DNA of 64,000 nt from Eremophila alpestris peregrina (GCA_009792885.1 WMCF01000008.1:19705578-19769577), one strand, 5' to 3'. Counted from the stretch's first letter, positions 1 through 14,400 are shown. Notes: generated by a model not told the origin, from the letters alone. Numbers and translations: made by a program.

Positions 1-128
1 GGATTTCTCGTACTTAAACCCATGTTTTTACTCAGAAATCATTTGTTATCAGTCACTATTTGCCCAGAGCAATGGAATGAAAAAATGACCTTTTAGAATT
101 GGTATGCTATGGGAGTTTGTGCTGCTAA

Positions 129-174
129 ATGAGAAGCAGTATTCTCTCAAAATGAGAAGTAGTATTCTCTCAAA
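129..174. repeat. 23-bp tandem duplication
   Basis: Two adjacent 23-bp copies, starting at 129 and 152, share the core atgagaag-agtattctct and differ at one base (C/T). The near identity suggests a fairly recent local duplication by slippage. Confidence 0.85.
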
Positions 175-1796
175 ATAAAAAACTGTCTCCCTTCTTCCAA
201 GTGCATATAATCTTCCCTTTTTCTGAGGCTTGTTGGGCAATGCTGAGAATAGAAATTTTTCACTAGGTCCTGTGTCAAACATCTTGCATCACCCAGTTCA
301 TCCTTCTTTTTTGGAAACTGATCATGTCTAAGGCATATGAGCACAGAGGAATGTGAATCTTTAATTTACCCTGTATTCTCCTTTTTAAGTGGTTTCCTTA
401 TGAGCATCACAGGCCCAAGCCTCTGGTGGGAGACCTCTCTAAATAGTTACATTTGGAGTAACTGATTTAGTTTATAAATATATTTTAATGTATGTCATTC
501 AATTAGTGGCAGAGTTTTCTACATATTACTCATGTAAGTAGCCAGGAAAAAAGTTGTCAGTGGGGTTCTCTTGTATTCAAAGCTAGAAGCAAACCACTTC
601 AGCTGGTTGCAGTTGCTGACTGAAGCCATGTTGACTTCGCCTTTGTTTGAAGGAAGGTTACTGTCCTGTGTTGAAAAGTGTTCCTAGCTGTAACAATGTT
701 ATAACAAAATGTGTCCTCACTACATTTATTAATAGAGGCACATTTTTCAATGTCTCAAAACAAATCTGCTACTGAAAAGCCTCAGAGAAAATTTCGATAG
801 AAAAATGAAACATAATTCACACATTATTAAGAAATATCATTTAAAAAGTTCTGCATGTTCAAGGTTATCCTGGCCATTTTAGGCAATGGAGGAATTACAT
901 ACATTTACCATCCCTAAACAAACATATACAATATTTTGTTATTAATTTCAGCTGGTTACTGCCTTTACATACCCTTATAACTTGGGTAAAATGGTATTAT
1001 ATTAATACATGCTTTGCTTTTCAGTAGAAGGCCATTAATGAATCCCACCTAAAATATAACTGCAGAAAAGATTATTAAAATTAACCCAGTGTATGACCTT
1101 AATCTGTTTTAGTGACCTTCAGAATTGGTCTTTTTCATTCAGTTGTGAAAAAAGGGCATGACCCGTAAGCAGATGTCGGAGCAGCCTGAGAACTGCATAC
1201 AGCAGAAGGCTCTATTGTGCCAGTTGTATGTCAGAATATTTGAAGAATAGTTAATATAAACAACAAAATGCTCAGTCTTCAAGTGTCTGCTGGTTAAAGC
1301 TGTGTTTGAATGCCATGTGGTAATGCACTGTCTTCATCTTCTGTGATAAAAAGATGTCTGCTCTGTCCACTAATAAGGTGACAGTGGAAATCATCGTTCT
1401 TAACTTTCGGTAACGTAAATCGTGGACTCTTAATACAGTTACATTTAAAGGAAAATTTGGATATTTAAGTTCCTGAATATTAGGTCCTATAAACATATAG
1501 TAAAAATTCTACATCAAATTCTAAAAAATTTAATCTTTGTTTTTCAAAGAAACAAGCAGTCGAACTTTTATCTTGCTAATTTGAAAGTTGTCACTGTTCT
1601 TTCCTTTGATTGTACATCATGCTGAATATAAAAACAAATGGTTTTAGAAAGCACTGATGTCTTCTCAAACAATTTGTTTCTAGAGGAAAGGATGCCTTTT
1701 AAGTTTTTTTTTGTTTTTTCTATGTCCTTGAAACGTAGTTTATTACAGAAATGTCTTAAAGACCTTAGCTGAAGTATTTTTTCTGTTTTTTTGGCA

Positions 1797-1863
1797 GGGG
1801 GGGTGGTGAGGGGTTTTTTTTGGGGTTTTTTGTTTGGTTGGTTTGTTTTGGTTTTGTTTTTGA
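1797..1863. repeat. G/T-rich low-complexity tract
   Basis: About 65 bases are nearly all G and T. A run of seven G (1797-1803) is followed by GGGG at 1810-1813 and 1822-1825, then a degenerate GTTT/GGTTT array. The G runs could in principle form an intramolecular G-quadruplex, although one loop is eight T. A C/A-rich tract of complementary type lies at 41568-41610. Confidence 0.8.
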
Positions 1864-4800
1864 TAATAATTTCTCATCTTGCTCTGGCAAGATGGCAAAT
1901 TCTTTTTTGCCAACCTTACTGCTCATACCTCTGTGTGTGTTAGAATATCAATCTGTGCATTACTCTTCTCATACTCTTTGTTTTCATGACATACCAAAGG
2001 GATGGTCTATGTTTTTAATGAGGAAAGCACACTGAAAATACTTCTCTAATTTTTGAAATATGTAAAGATGCAAAAAAAGCAGCAGTATCAATGATGTTCC
2101 AGAGAAAAAAAGTCAGGCGTGTTCAGTTAGTATTTCCAAGGCTGTCTTAACAAAGCAGCCTTGCTCAAGATAATTCACTCTCTGAGAGGCCACTAGGAGA
2201 AGCTGTTTCCAAAGTTGAAGACTAGAAACAATCCACAGTCAACCCAGTTTCCATCAGATCTAATTCCCATTGGAACTGGAATACGGTTTTATCTTACGTG
2301 CTGTAGGTCTTCACAATAAACTTGATCCTACAATTCATCAAGTGAGCTGTGCAAATTATTGCAGGTTTCAAGACCTCTAGAGATCAAAATAACTCTAGAT
2401 GATGCTCCAAGCCTTGAAGGATTATATCAAGTGTGGAAAAACAGTCCATTGCAACAGGAAAACTGAAATCCATTGCCTAATCAGGCAGCTTCTCTAGAGT
2501 AACTGCTCTCAGGACAATAATCTTGCAATATTTTTGCGGTAAAAAATAAGTTTTAAAATTCTGGTCAACCTTTACTTTTGGTTCATTATTTAAGTGGTTT
2601 ATGGTTAAACAGCTAGTTTCCACTTGAATTTACTAGCTCTAGTTCATGAGGTATTTATTTCAAATCTCTCCTGATATTTAAGTCTGAGTGAATTAAACAA
2701 TTTGACTTGTGACCAGACACAGCATTACATCTGTGCCAGTTAGACTGTGATCTAAGCAGATAAGACAAGCCAATCCAAATCCAATTGACAGAGTTCTGAA
2801 AAAGTGGTAAACTAATAAATGTGAGAGAGAGAAGGCTACTTAGGTTTCGAGTGTTCTCTGTTTCACCTAGTTCTCTAATTCTAAAATATATTGTGAACAA
2901 TAAGGAGGAAAAAAGAGTGTGGAGGACAGGAAAATTCACTCTCCATTACCTTCTTCAGACGATGATGTTAAAATGAAAATTCTTCCTAAGACAGGCTTTC
3001 TTAGGCTGCATTCTTGTAGAGACATCCCACACTGCAATTTCAAAGCTTAGTACTGGTTTTGAATTGAAAAAAATCAAGTCCATAACATTTGATACAGTAG
3101 GAAAGACACATTTGTTGTTGCTTTTAATTGCAAAATAGTTCTTGCATAGTTTATGGATGACCTAAACGTTTGAAAACTAAGTGACTGTGTGAGTCTGATT
3201 TTCCTTGCAGGCACAGTTATCCATAAATAAAAATAACCAGATCAAAATAGTGCTATTTATTTTATTCAGTCTTCAAAGTAAATAAAGAAGAAATATGCAG
3301 AAGATTAAATGAGTGGTAATTAAAGGAGTGGGAAGTATTTTTCTATTTTTAATATTTCAGATTATCACAGAAACAGATTCTTTTTTCCCATGGATTCTTT
3401 TCTAATTACTAGTAGGTATATATTCCCTAAAGTAGAAAAATTATCACCAGCATGATGTGTCTCAGAACTGTTGCAAAAATGCGTTTTTATATTCTTGTTG
3501 CAATGAAGTTTGCAACAGGAAGAAGCAAAATTTTGATTTAGACTTTGTGCTATTTTCTAAAAGCATATTTTCAAGAGACGAGTTTTTCAGTGCTGTAGGA
3601 GGTAGTTTTCCAGCACATTTTTGTGTACTCCTCCTTCTGGGACATCTGCTTCTGTTTAGCAGTTCTGAAAATTTTAGTTATTGTCAACAAGGTTGCTTAT
3701 GACAACAAACTCAGTGAAGTGACAGGTCCCTGGTACGTAGTGACCCTAGCCTTAGTGCAGGATGACAGATATGACATCCTCCTGGCTCACCTTTTTCACT
3801 TACTGTTATCTGGACCCCTAGGTCTTTCCTGACGTATATATGACATGCCCCAGCGAGGCTTAATATGACAGAACTATTTACTTTATCAATCCAGAGTGCA
3901 ATTTCTCCTGACAATGAAATCAGACAGTGCAATTTACTTAAATTTGAGCTCATTCCATTTGTCAGAAGGCTGAGGCAAAGTATCCTGGCATCCATCAAAA
4001 GAGAGAAGATAAGTTTTTTGCTCTTTCACATCCAATTTATACAATGGTGTATTGATGTGCCTGACTACTCCAATCCCCACCATATCTGATTTTTTATTGT
4101 TGTCTTCACAATAATTTAAGGAAATCAGGCATTCTTTCCACCTTGACTTGACAGGTCACAAATATAAGTGATTTAAACGGTGAGAGAATTGTTTATGTTG
4201 TGACCATGTAGCAATTTATCCCTCCTAGATTTAAGTATTGTGCAGAAAGTTAAAGCAACAATTTAGGAAAAAGATGCTCATATAATCCTAGAATGATTCT
4301 TGGAACTTTCAGAATGTTGTTGTCTTTCTTTATGTCATTTTATTACAATTTCCTCCGTTCTAGAGACACAGAGATAGTTTTGGAGGCTCAGGAGAAGATA
4401 CAGGGCAGATCCACGCATAGTTTCAGGTTCAGAAACTCAAGTGAGAAGTAGTAGCTGATTTGTTATCTTGGAGCTGGAAGTTAAGAAAGTAACAGGAACA
4501 TTTCAGATACTTCTTTTTAAAGGATGCTGTTATGTGGGGAAGTTGTGACTGCATGGCAAAAATATATTTGGGAACTGTGTATTTGATTTTATTTTTACCC
4601 TTGTAATCATTTTAATATAAATACATTAGTAACACCTTTAGGCTAAGACTTAAGAACAAGTGTATGTTTAACATACTAAATATGAGCTTATTTTTAATTA
4701 TTGTGACTTACTTAAATTTGATGTTTAAAAAATGCCGGTGCTTTTGGTTTTTTAAAGAATTTTTAGTTGCATTTTTAATGCTGCACCTATATATGGAAGT

Positions 4801-5308
4801 CATGATTGCATGATGCTGTTTGTCAATATAGGATGGGAAATCAAACTCTATCCTCACTATGCAGGATTCCTAGGCCTTGCCTGCTGTGGCTTTTCTTGCT
4901 TTACTTTAAAACAACTTTTAGCTATATTGTGCCTCTAGGGAAATAAACAGAAGATTCAAGGAGATGAAATTTAACAAGATTTGAGTAGGCCTCTCTACTG
5001 TGACAATAGTACTAATTTTCTTGAGAAAATTCTTTGAAAGGATTTGGGAGAATTATATGATAACTTGTGTTCATATTGAGACTTAGGACTTGAATTCAAA
5101 CATTCAGCTCAAAAGTTAAATACTTTGCCCAGTTGCAGCCTGTTGTTTAACTGTATTCACAAGTAACTGTTTGTCCTTTGCGGCAATGAGAAGAAGGAAA
5201 GGGGAATGAACACTCATGGTAAATGAAGACTTTAGAAATAAAGATCATTGTCCAAAGACAAATCAGCATGAAGAGATATAAATGATTATTAAATATTTGA
5301 TATTACAG

Positions 5309-5410
5309 GCCAGATGGAATTGGAACGGTATCAGTGGAAGAGAAAGAAAGATTTGAAGAAATTAAGGACAGACTTTCCTCCCTTTTAGAAAACCAAATAA
5401 GCCATTTCAG
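5309..5410 (+). CDS. CADPS2: CADPS2 exon A
   Basis: This 102-nt exon begins with the last base of an Arg codon and ends with AG of the next Arg codon. It encodes PDGIGTVSVEEKERFEEIKD, then RLSSLLENQISHF. Acceptor: tattacag. Donor: CAG|gtgagt, near-perfect. It lies at the entry to the MUN-domain segment. The two missing bases of its first codon are in an exon upstream of the window. Confidence 0.95.
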
Positions 5411-8400
5411 GTGAGTGTATAATTATTCAATGAATGCTACATTTTTTCTGGAAGAATTTTCTCTTGGTGTTTAATTTTGCTCTTGAACAAGTGGGGTTAA
5501 AATAAAATGATCTGCTTGCAAAGGAATAGCTTAAATATGGAATAATTTATTTACACGAGTGGTTGTACTTGAAATTTATTTGTGTAAGATATGAGTTGAT
5601 AGATATCATAGCAAAGATTATGCAAGAATAGGCCTTGATTTCATTGATTTTTTTGAAGTTCAAGCTTTGTATAACTTTAACCAAGAAAATTGTCTGAATG
5701 AAAGTGATTGTGCCATATTTCCATATTTCTGGATTACCATGGATCAGTAAAATCATATGGGTAGAGAACATCTTTGATAGACCGCAGCTAAAACTTTTCT
5801 TGATGTCTAATGTAATTTTTTTGGTTTCATGATATACTTATCTTTCCTAAGTTAAGGGTCATCCTGCTCAATAAAGTGTTTGTCATAATAAGGACTGTAA
5901 ATACCAGCAGAAGATATTTAGAGGAGTGCAAGAAACCGAGGAAACCTGGGATTTCCTTCTATTTTGTAGATGGTTTATGAAACTTAGTGTGAAAATCGCA
6001 AGTAGACCACCAAACCTATTACTTTGTCACATTAAGCCAACCAATCTGCTACTATTCTGTCAATCTAATCCTTTTAGACTGTATTTATAGATTTTTTTTT
6101 CTCTGTATTACATCATAACAGCCAGTCCCACAGTTTAAGTAGTTCTTTGTGAAACAGAACTTTAGTTTGGCAGGGTTGACCATGAGTTTGTTGAATGCCT
6201 CTCTGGTTTGATGAGGTAAATCTCTGGTATGCAGTGGCTTCATAGGTCATTGGGGATTTTTTCTGAGCACAGAGGACATAGCAGCCTTCACTTGGGACTT
6301 CATATCCCTATTAAACTAAAAAGAGCTAGGGTTCTTAAACTAAAGAGAGCTAGGGTTTCCTTGGAGAGTATTCCTTTTGGGAAAAACAACGGTCCTTCCT
6401 CTTTCCTCCCTTATATGGGAATAAAGAGCTGTTGCAAGAGAAATGATACAGAGTGCTCCCTACCTTCAGGCCTTCACATACATGAGACTAATTACAAAAT
6501 GTAAAATAAAGTCTAAATGGTCTTTTGAGTTGGGACAAATGAAAATCCCCATCATACTCGCTAACTTACTCATTAGAGTTATGTTGATTAGCTTGGGCTG
6601 CAGCAGGGATCATAGAATCTTTCTGCCTCAGTCTTGGTGGATTTTGGGCAAATTTAAACAGCATTAGGAATTCCCCCTTGAGAGCAATCAAATGTGTCAT
6701 TCAAATATAAATTACTTCATCCTTCATAGGACTCTGAGGTTTGCCTTAAATTCCTATTTCATCAATACAGGCAAACTGTGCTCTGCCAGGTTAGGAGTAA
6801 TTAGTATTTCTTACTGTGAACAAAAATTAGAAATAAAATAAAAAACTAGGTGAAATGTCTGGATTTAAACACGGATACTGGCATAATGATGGAAGTAAGA
6901 AAAAAGATAGTGCCTTAGAATCTGAATTTATAAAGTATATGAAGTCACAATGTAGGACATCCTGACAAAGCATTGGAAGCAATATTTTCAATTAAACCGT
7001 GACTCAAAACATGTATAAGGATCACAGCTGTCAATCAACAAAGAATAACCTTGGCTGTCAGATTGCTTTCTTAGGAAAACATGGTATTAAAACAACTCCA
7101 TATTTCAGTCCTTCAAAATTGTTATGATAACTGTGAAATGCAGAATATTTGGAAAAATACATTCAGCAGTAAGGATTTGTGCAGAGTATGCACTGAATTT
7201 CTCTGCTTTGGCCTTACTGTCCTTGAATGCCCTGTCTTCCTTGTCATCAGGTAGTCCCACCATCTCCCAGGCTGGCTACTTTCTTCCACTGTCCTTTTTC
7301 TTCTCAGTTTGGGCATCCATGCTGTTTATTTGTTACATTTCCTAGAATATTTCAGAGACTTTCAAGCCCTCCATGTTCAGATAAGTTTCATCATTTTTAA
7401 ATGCCAGATTCTCTACTGTAATCTCTTCATCTTCCTCATGGAATCACAGACAGGGTGTTGGATTGTTTGTCACCACTTTGGTTTCTTAATTGAGCCATGC
7501 ATTTGGCTCCTACTTTTTTGAATTTTACCTCAGGCTGCTTGTAGCTTTCTTGCTCTTTTTTTTATTGCTTCTTTAAAGTTTTTGCTTTTGTTTTTCAAGT
7601 TCTTTTTTTTCATAGATCCCATTCTTGAAATTTTATATACATGTACTAAATGTACATGTACTGAATTTTTTTGGCCTGTTCTCTTTTGCTACATTATTAA
7701 ATTGTATCATCTTATGATTATTACTACAGAGCACCTCTTCTGCTCTGCACCTCTCAAACTATGTCCTCTTCACATTTCAGACCAAATCCAGAATAAGATC
7801 TTTTTTTGTGGGTCTTAAATCAGCTGTTGAAGGAAGCAATTCAAACCTGTGTCCCAAAATATTGTCATTATACCTTGTCCTAATGATATATCAGTCAAGT
7901 GTGTATGCCTAGAGTTGAAATCTTGAATTTGCAGCTCCTCTAAGCTCACTTAACATTTTGCAAGCACACTGATCATTATAATTAGGGGATCAGTGGCACA
8001 GACTTTCAAGGATCATCAGCACTTTTGGTTTTTTTCTCTGCAATATGTTGATACTTTTCTAAGCTTTGCCTTCTCTCTGTTGCTTAGTGTTGTGTGCACT
8101 GGTCAGCTGTCATGGGCAGTTCAGCTGAAGAGTGCATGTCTCTTCCTGCCTTTTCAGAGCAGCTGTGAACATTTGCTGTGTCCACCTAAGTGACTAGGTC
8201 ACAACCATCTGAAAAAGACACTCTCCCTTGCCTGCCAACTGACCTGCAGCCTCCAGTTTTAATACTCCCCTATGGCCTTTTTAATTTTCATTTTCACTGC
8301 TATCAGCCTGGTTCCATTATGCAGTCAGCCCATCCTGTGCTAGTGGCTGTCATCTAAAGTAGTTCTTAAGGTACTTGCACCTTTCCTCTCTGTCACCCTG

Positions 8401-11400
8401 TCTACCCACTGAGACTTCAGATCTCTGCAAGCCTCTCAGGCGTCAAATGTGGAAGAGACAATATTTCTGAGAAAGCTGTCATGAAGGTCTTGGACTTTAA
8501 CCTCTTGCCTGGCTGTGTGAATTTTATCTCTGGAGTCCTTACAGAGATAAAAGCAAATACTGGAACTCCTGCTGCAGGAAATCCTGTTTTAACCTCATTT
8601 ATAAGGCTTTAATTTTGGCTGACCAAAATGTAGATCTAAAATTCAGTGGTCTGAATCCTTCTATCATTAGAAAAGATTTGACTACTGGAAAACAATAGAA
8701 TAGGAGGTTACCATTCTCAGTGAGTAATAATAAGAAAAAATTAATCTCAGCAAAGTAAAAAATCCTTTTTCCAATTGGGGATATCCCAGAAAGATTTTAT
8801 AGGCAGGATTAAGAGAGGTTACAGTTGCCTGAGCATTGTATTCTCATTTACCTGCTATATTGCATCATTCAGCAGACAAAAATAAAAAATAAAGCTATGA
8901 ATGCAATCCCTTTTTAATTTACATAATTTTAAGAGTGGGTATGGTTTAAATTGTAGCTGATAAAATCGAAGATAAGTGCTTTTCCAAGGTATTTTTAATA
9001 TAACAGAAAAAATATGGACTATCTGCCAGCATTGATATCTCTAGAAATTAAAATATCTGACATTTTATCCTTGTCTTAATCCAATTTTAAAATAAAATGC
9101 AATATACAGAATGCTGCTTCACAGGTCCAGTAGCAGTCACAGCTACATGAGAAATAGTATCTCTTTCCAGGAAGATGACAATTAAACTCATCAGAGACCT
9201 TTAAATATCCTTCATAGTTGATAATTTGAACTTTTTAGGGGGTTTTCTGCACTTAGGCCTAAAATGCTGGTGGGCTGATCCTGCTGTGATATGTATGTAC
9301 TCCATGGTAGACTACTGAAGAGGCTTTCTGCTTTTATTAGTACTTCGGGTATGGGAGTCTCCTGCCAACAAAATTTAATGCAAGTTGTATGCAGATACAT
9401 CTTAAAGTAAATTCATAAAGCAGCTTTTATAATTCTGATTTTTTTTTTTTAATTTTTAAGATACTGTTTCCCTTTTGGACGTCCTGAAGGAGCTCTAAAA
9501 GCCACACTTTCATTACTTGAAAGGGTAAGTTTGAGAACATATTTTAAGTTATGTGTTACTGGTGAGCCTGCATCTTTCTTTTGCATTCAAGTTGCTGAAA
9601 GCAGACTCATGTCTTCCCAGGTATTTTACTGCTGGTTTTAACTGCTTACTGCAATGATGGTTGTTTTTTCTCTCATTGTCTTCCACAGAGGCAAACAGCT
9701 GTTTTCTGTAGGGCTTATTTACTGGACTTGCATTTCAAGCCACTGAACTGTAGTCAGTGACTCTGTTCCTTTTTTATTAACACTTATCCAGCATTACCTC
9801 TGAAGTAGTACAAGTCTACTCTACCCCCCCTTCCTGCTATTTATGCCTTCTATGCTACTGATATTGTCTATACTCACATGTAATAGTAAAAACCTTTTCT
9901 ATAATTCAAATAATATTCCATAAATGCATAATATGATTCAATTTAGGAAGGAAAAGCTATACATGGCAAATCTGACAAGGGCAGCTATAAATGTAAACTC
10001 CTGCCTAGCAAATCCTCTTGTATTGACTGGAAAGGAGAACACCTCATAATGATAAAAGCATCTCAGTCATCTCTGTGGAAAAAGTACTTTAAATTCCAGC
10101 ATAGATTCCAAAGGAATTGTATCAGCAGGAGTCTAATGAAGGTATGAATTCCAAAAAAGCTTAGTTCCCAGGCTGTGTTCCTTTGCCAAAATCTGAGAGG
10201 TTTGGTCCTGGCAAAGATTAGTTACTCTGCAGTGCAGAACACTTCATGGATAGAGATTCTCTCTTAGAAAACCTCTGCCATGTCCAGAAAACACACAGGG
10301 GGTCTAGGTATATATGTTTTATTTCACTTACCATCTCAGTGATTGTAGTGCTGTGTAGGTTCCCTTGTGCTTTTTGAAACATCCATTTCCTTTCCCCATT
10401 CCTGGTGTCACAATTGGTAATGGTGCTCTAACTGGTGCTCAAGCTGCACTGCTCTAAGTCTTGACTGGGAATAAATGTGCTTTCCTACATTTTTTGAATG
10501 CAGAATGGGTTAGAACCATTTTATTTTACCTGTCTTTGAAAAATTTGAAAAAAAATCAGACCAAGAACAAAAGGTTTTGAATACTGTAAATTCACTTGTT
10601 GATGACCCAGAAGTTATTATTTTTAAAAAAGCAAGTAAACACAGATAGAGAAGTCATATTTGTGTGCAGGTATTCTAGAAGTCTGCTTTTCAGCAATGTC
10701 TTCCTAATAGCTTCTCTGTTGCTAAGCCTGTTTCTTTTCTACCACTTCATTGCCCAGACTGTATCTCCTGGTCCCCTTTTAACAGTAGCTTTTAGCTATA
10801 TAAGGATGTAGCTTGTCCAGGGATCCACTTGAGAAGCCCTTTTTTAAGGTCGTGAATTATCTGAAATTTTATTATTTACATGAAAATGTGATAAAAAAAT
10901 ATTGAGTTCTGTTTGCACTTATCTGTTGAGAGTTAATGGAGTGTAGAATTAAAGCAAAAATGCAAGCAAACTATCAATGATTTCTTTTTAAATACAGTAG
11001 TCCAGGGTATATTATGCTGCAGTCATATAAAGAGCTATGGATTCTTGGTTTACCTCACTTGCAATAGGTGATGTAAAAACTCAGACGTTTTGAAAACATT
11101 CATATGGACTGTTCTTCTACTTGTCCATAATAAAATATACTGCTGGAAGTTCAGTGTTTTCCCTGCCCACTATATGGACGACATTTTTTTCACAGCAAGG
11201 ACATGTTGGATTTGAATAACTTTACCCTGTTGAAGAGTCCATGGTTCTGCAATGGTGGAAGGCTTGGCAAGGTGAGAACCAAGCCAATTTCCCCAATCAC
11301 ATCTTATTGGTAACCAGTATCCAGCCCAGCTATGGAATGATCTTGTTCTACCGGTCTTGATGTCACCCAAAGATAGCAAACAGGAGGGGTAAATACCATA

Positions 11401-14400
11401 CAGGCAGTCAAATCAGGGCTGAACAAAAACCTCCCAAGATGAAGAGCCAGCTCCACCAGCTGAAATAATTCCTTTTTGACTTCTGCCTTTAATCATTATC
11501 AGATCTATGGTAACTTTAGGATACTTTTATCCTTTTCCTGTGGGGTTTGGGTAATAGCCATAATGAAGTGGTATAATTGTCTCTGACACAGGTTTTAATG
11601 AAAGATATTGCCACTCCCATACCAGCAGAAGAGGTGAAGAAAGTGGTTAGAAAATGTCTGGAGAAGGCTGCCTTGATCAATTACACTCGACTTACAGAAT
11701 ATGCCAAAATAGAAGGTTAGTACAGCCATCAGCTGCCGAAGTGGCTGTAAAAGCCAACAATGCCTATTAACTGCATATTCCATGAGCAGCCTTTTCCCTT
11801 TCCAGAACAAACCCCTTCCACAGCGAGGGGAAGTGTCTCATTAAAATCTCAGCTGGTGAACTGTGGAGCTTTTTCCTATTCATTGCTTTAATATGCCTCC
11901 TGGGACCCTGTTTGAATGAAAGACTAGGACTTCCTAATTTAAGTTGCCCTTTGTTCTTACTTTTGAGTTCTTCATAAATTTAAGATGTTGTTTATGGGTT
12001 ATTTTTTCTTTCTCTAGCTATTTCTACTGATTAAACTACTGATAGGAAATTCTTTCCTTAACAGCAGTGTTGCTGCCTTGAAATTTGAAAACTGTGTATA
12101 GATTCTTTCCTGAAGTATTTATAAGGCAGACAAATAGATGAATGCTATTTATTTTTGCTGCTGCATTATCAGATATGTAATAATAATCTGATTATTAAAA
12201 GCTTAATTACATCCTGATCGAATGAATTAAGGGGACAAAATACTAGGTTTGAAGGTAATCAGGAGTTTTTCTGAAGTTTTGGTATGTTCTGTAAAGTATA
12301 TAATGAAATTAACTAAAATTTTGCTGAAAAAAGTGGCCTGGATGTGCAGTGTCATTTTGCTATTTATAAATCTTATGTAGAACAAAAAGGAAGTCATAAT
12401 TGATAAATGCCTTGTGAAGACAGATTTTTATTCTCCATAAAGCACATAAAGCTAGAGATACTCCTGTCCAGATGCATTCAAGAACAGAAAGCTGTATGCG
12501 CTGGATTTTTGAAGCTAATCTCAGGAAAATATTGAAGGATAAATTCTGGTTTTAAAAAATATAAATTTTATACTTATTCATTTTTTAATAGCATGTATTT
12601 CTTGAAATACACCAGAAGAAACAGCTAGCTTAGGAGCAAATTGAAGAAGCCTCATATATTTAACAGTGTTATAAAGCCAACTTTTTTCCCATTTTTTATC
12701 TCTGCTCAAAGTCTCTGAAAAACATGAGTTAACCGATCTCACAAGTGATTAACAAAAGATCCATCTCATCACTATAGCAACCAGTATTATATCATGGAAG
12801 TAACAACATGAAACCATCCTAGTAACCAGTTTATCATAATTAATTATGATATCATGTTGTGTTAAAGAAAAAAAGGATGAATATTAAATCTGTTCTGGAA
12901 AATGAAAAGGAAAAAAAATGTTTTCCGTAGTTTTTATATTCCTGTATTCATAAAGGGAAATGTTAATGTTCAGTATTTAAGTCATGTATCAAACCTGTTG
13001 AAATAATTAGAATAAAAATAGAAACACTTCTATAATATGACAAAAGCATGCAAAAAAATACCTAAACACACTGAGAATAAAATGGATCAGAAAGTTTTTT
13101 GCCATGATGTAAATGCATCTTTTCCCAAGACTTTTTACGATGTCCTAGAGAGCTGTGGGACTTCTCCTGAAGTAGCAAAGTTTGCACTTCAGGATATTCA
13201 CACTGTTGTCACTGAGTAAGCTGGAACAGCACATGACTGACTCCTATAATTCGACTCACAGTTTTCTTTTTTGGGTTTATTTCCTTTTGGTTGGAACAAA
13301 ACTAGATTTATTTAAGTATTTTTATACTCATGTCGTTGTTAACTCAAAGCACAATACATCATTGCATATATAAAGAGAAATAGGTGAAGTACTTTTCTGA
13401 GATAAAGTACTCACTGTTGAAAGTGAAAGACTCCAGCATTGTAACATCAGAAAATTCAATGCACTGGATTTCGGAAGCAATTAAGAGCTGTATTGGTATC
13501 TTTTGATACTCTGGTCATTACAAACATCCTGCTTTCACGCCAATATAAATGTAATATTTTTCAGCAATAGGTTTTATTCTGCTTCTTTAGGTTTATAGGA
13601 GCATTATTGTATCTGTGCACTGAAGCTACATTGTTTGCTTGAAAGTAATTTATGCTAGTGTTTGCATTAAATGCTTACTTCTCAAATTGCATACAGAAAG
13701 CATAGAGTTCTTATCTTATAACCCTATTATATTAAAATATTGCTGATGCCCTCAAATGTGGCTGGCATATATTTTGGAGATTTTTGTCTTTCACTATTTC
13801 TTTAGTGAACAATATTATATTAGTCAGTCAAAGTCTAATTATTACAGGGTAATATCAGCTATAGACCAAGAGAAAATACCTAAAAAGTAGAGATACAAAT
13901 AAGGTTCTAATATAAATAATTTTTCATGTTCTTACTTTCTTATATTCTTTTAATATTATATATGTTTCTGAATTCCCAGGCACAATATGGATACAAGCTC
14001 AGTGCCCGAGCTTAAAATAAAGACTATATAGTGCTAGTAATTGCAAATATATTACTCAGAAACATGCACCATTTCTCCCTCACATAAAAATCCCCATCAC
14101 TTGTGTGATGTACTCAAGATTTTAAGAAGCTCTTTATGTGATGTTTATTCTTCTCTAATTATATGAGCTTTACTTCTGTAATGACGCCTTTTTTTTCCTA
14201 TTTTCTTTTTTAATTTAGCAACAGCAGAAAAGGACTCAGGTGATTACTATTTGTGTGCATGTCTGCATGTATTACAGATGTGGTGTGTTGTGTCTGTTGT
14301 TACTATTTTTATGTTATTATATATTATTTGAACAATACCAAGGCGCTGACCAGAAAATTTGTGAATATTAGAATGAATTACTATGTAGTTTAGTCTATGT

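Larger units (their letters stand above)
1..5308 (+). other. CADPS2: CADPS2 intron, 3' part only
   Basis: This is intronic sequence upstream of exon A, ending in the acceptor tattacag at 5301-5308. The 5' splice site lies outside the window. I see no exon: no ORF here matches CAPS. It holds a 23-bp tandem duplication near the left edge (129-174), a G/T-rich low-complexity tract (1797-1863) and otherwise unrecognised AT-rich sequence. Confidence 0.85.

Noticed and set aside
3711..4089. Overlapping ORFs of 95 codons (-) and 74 codons (+)
   Set aside because: Opposed overlapping frames without domains or codon bias; intronic chance ORFs.
7638..7662. TACATGTACT repeated with 15-bp spacing
   Set aside because: Two copies of a short self-complementary word in AT-rich DNA; too weak to call a feature.
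13037..13219. 60-codon ORF with a plausible-looking C-terminal half
   Set aside because: No recognisable family, no splice-site support and short enough to be chance.
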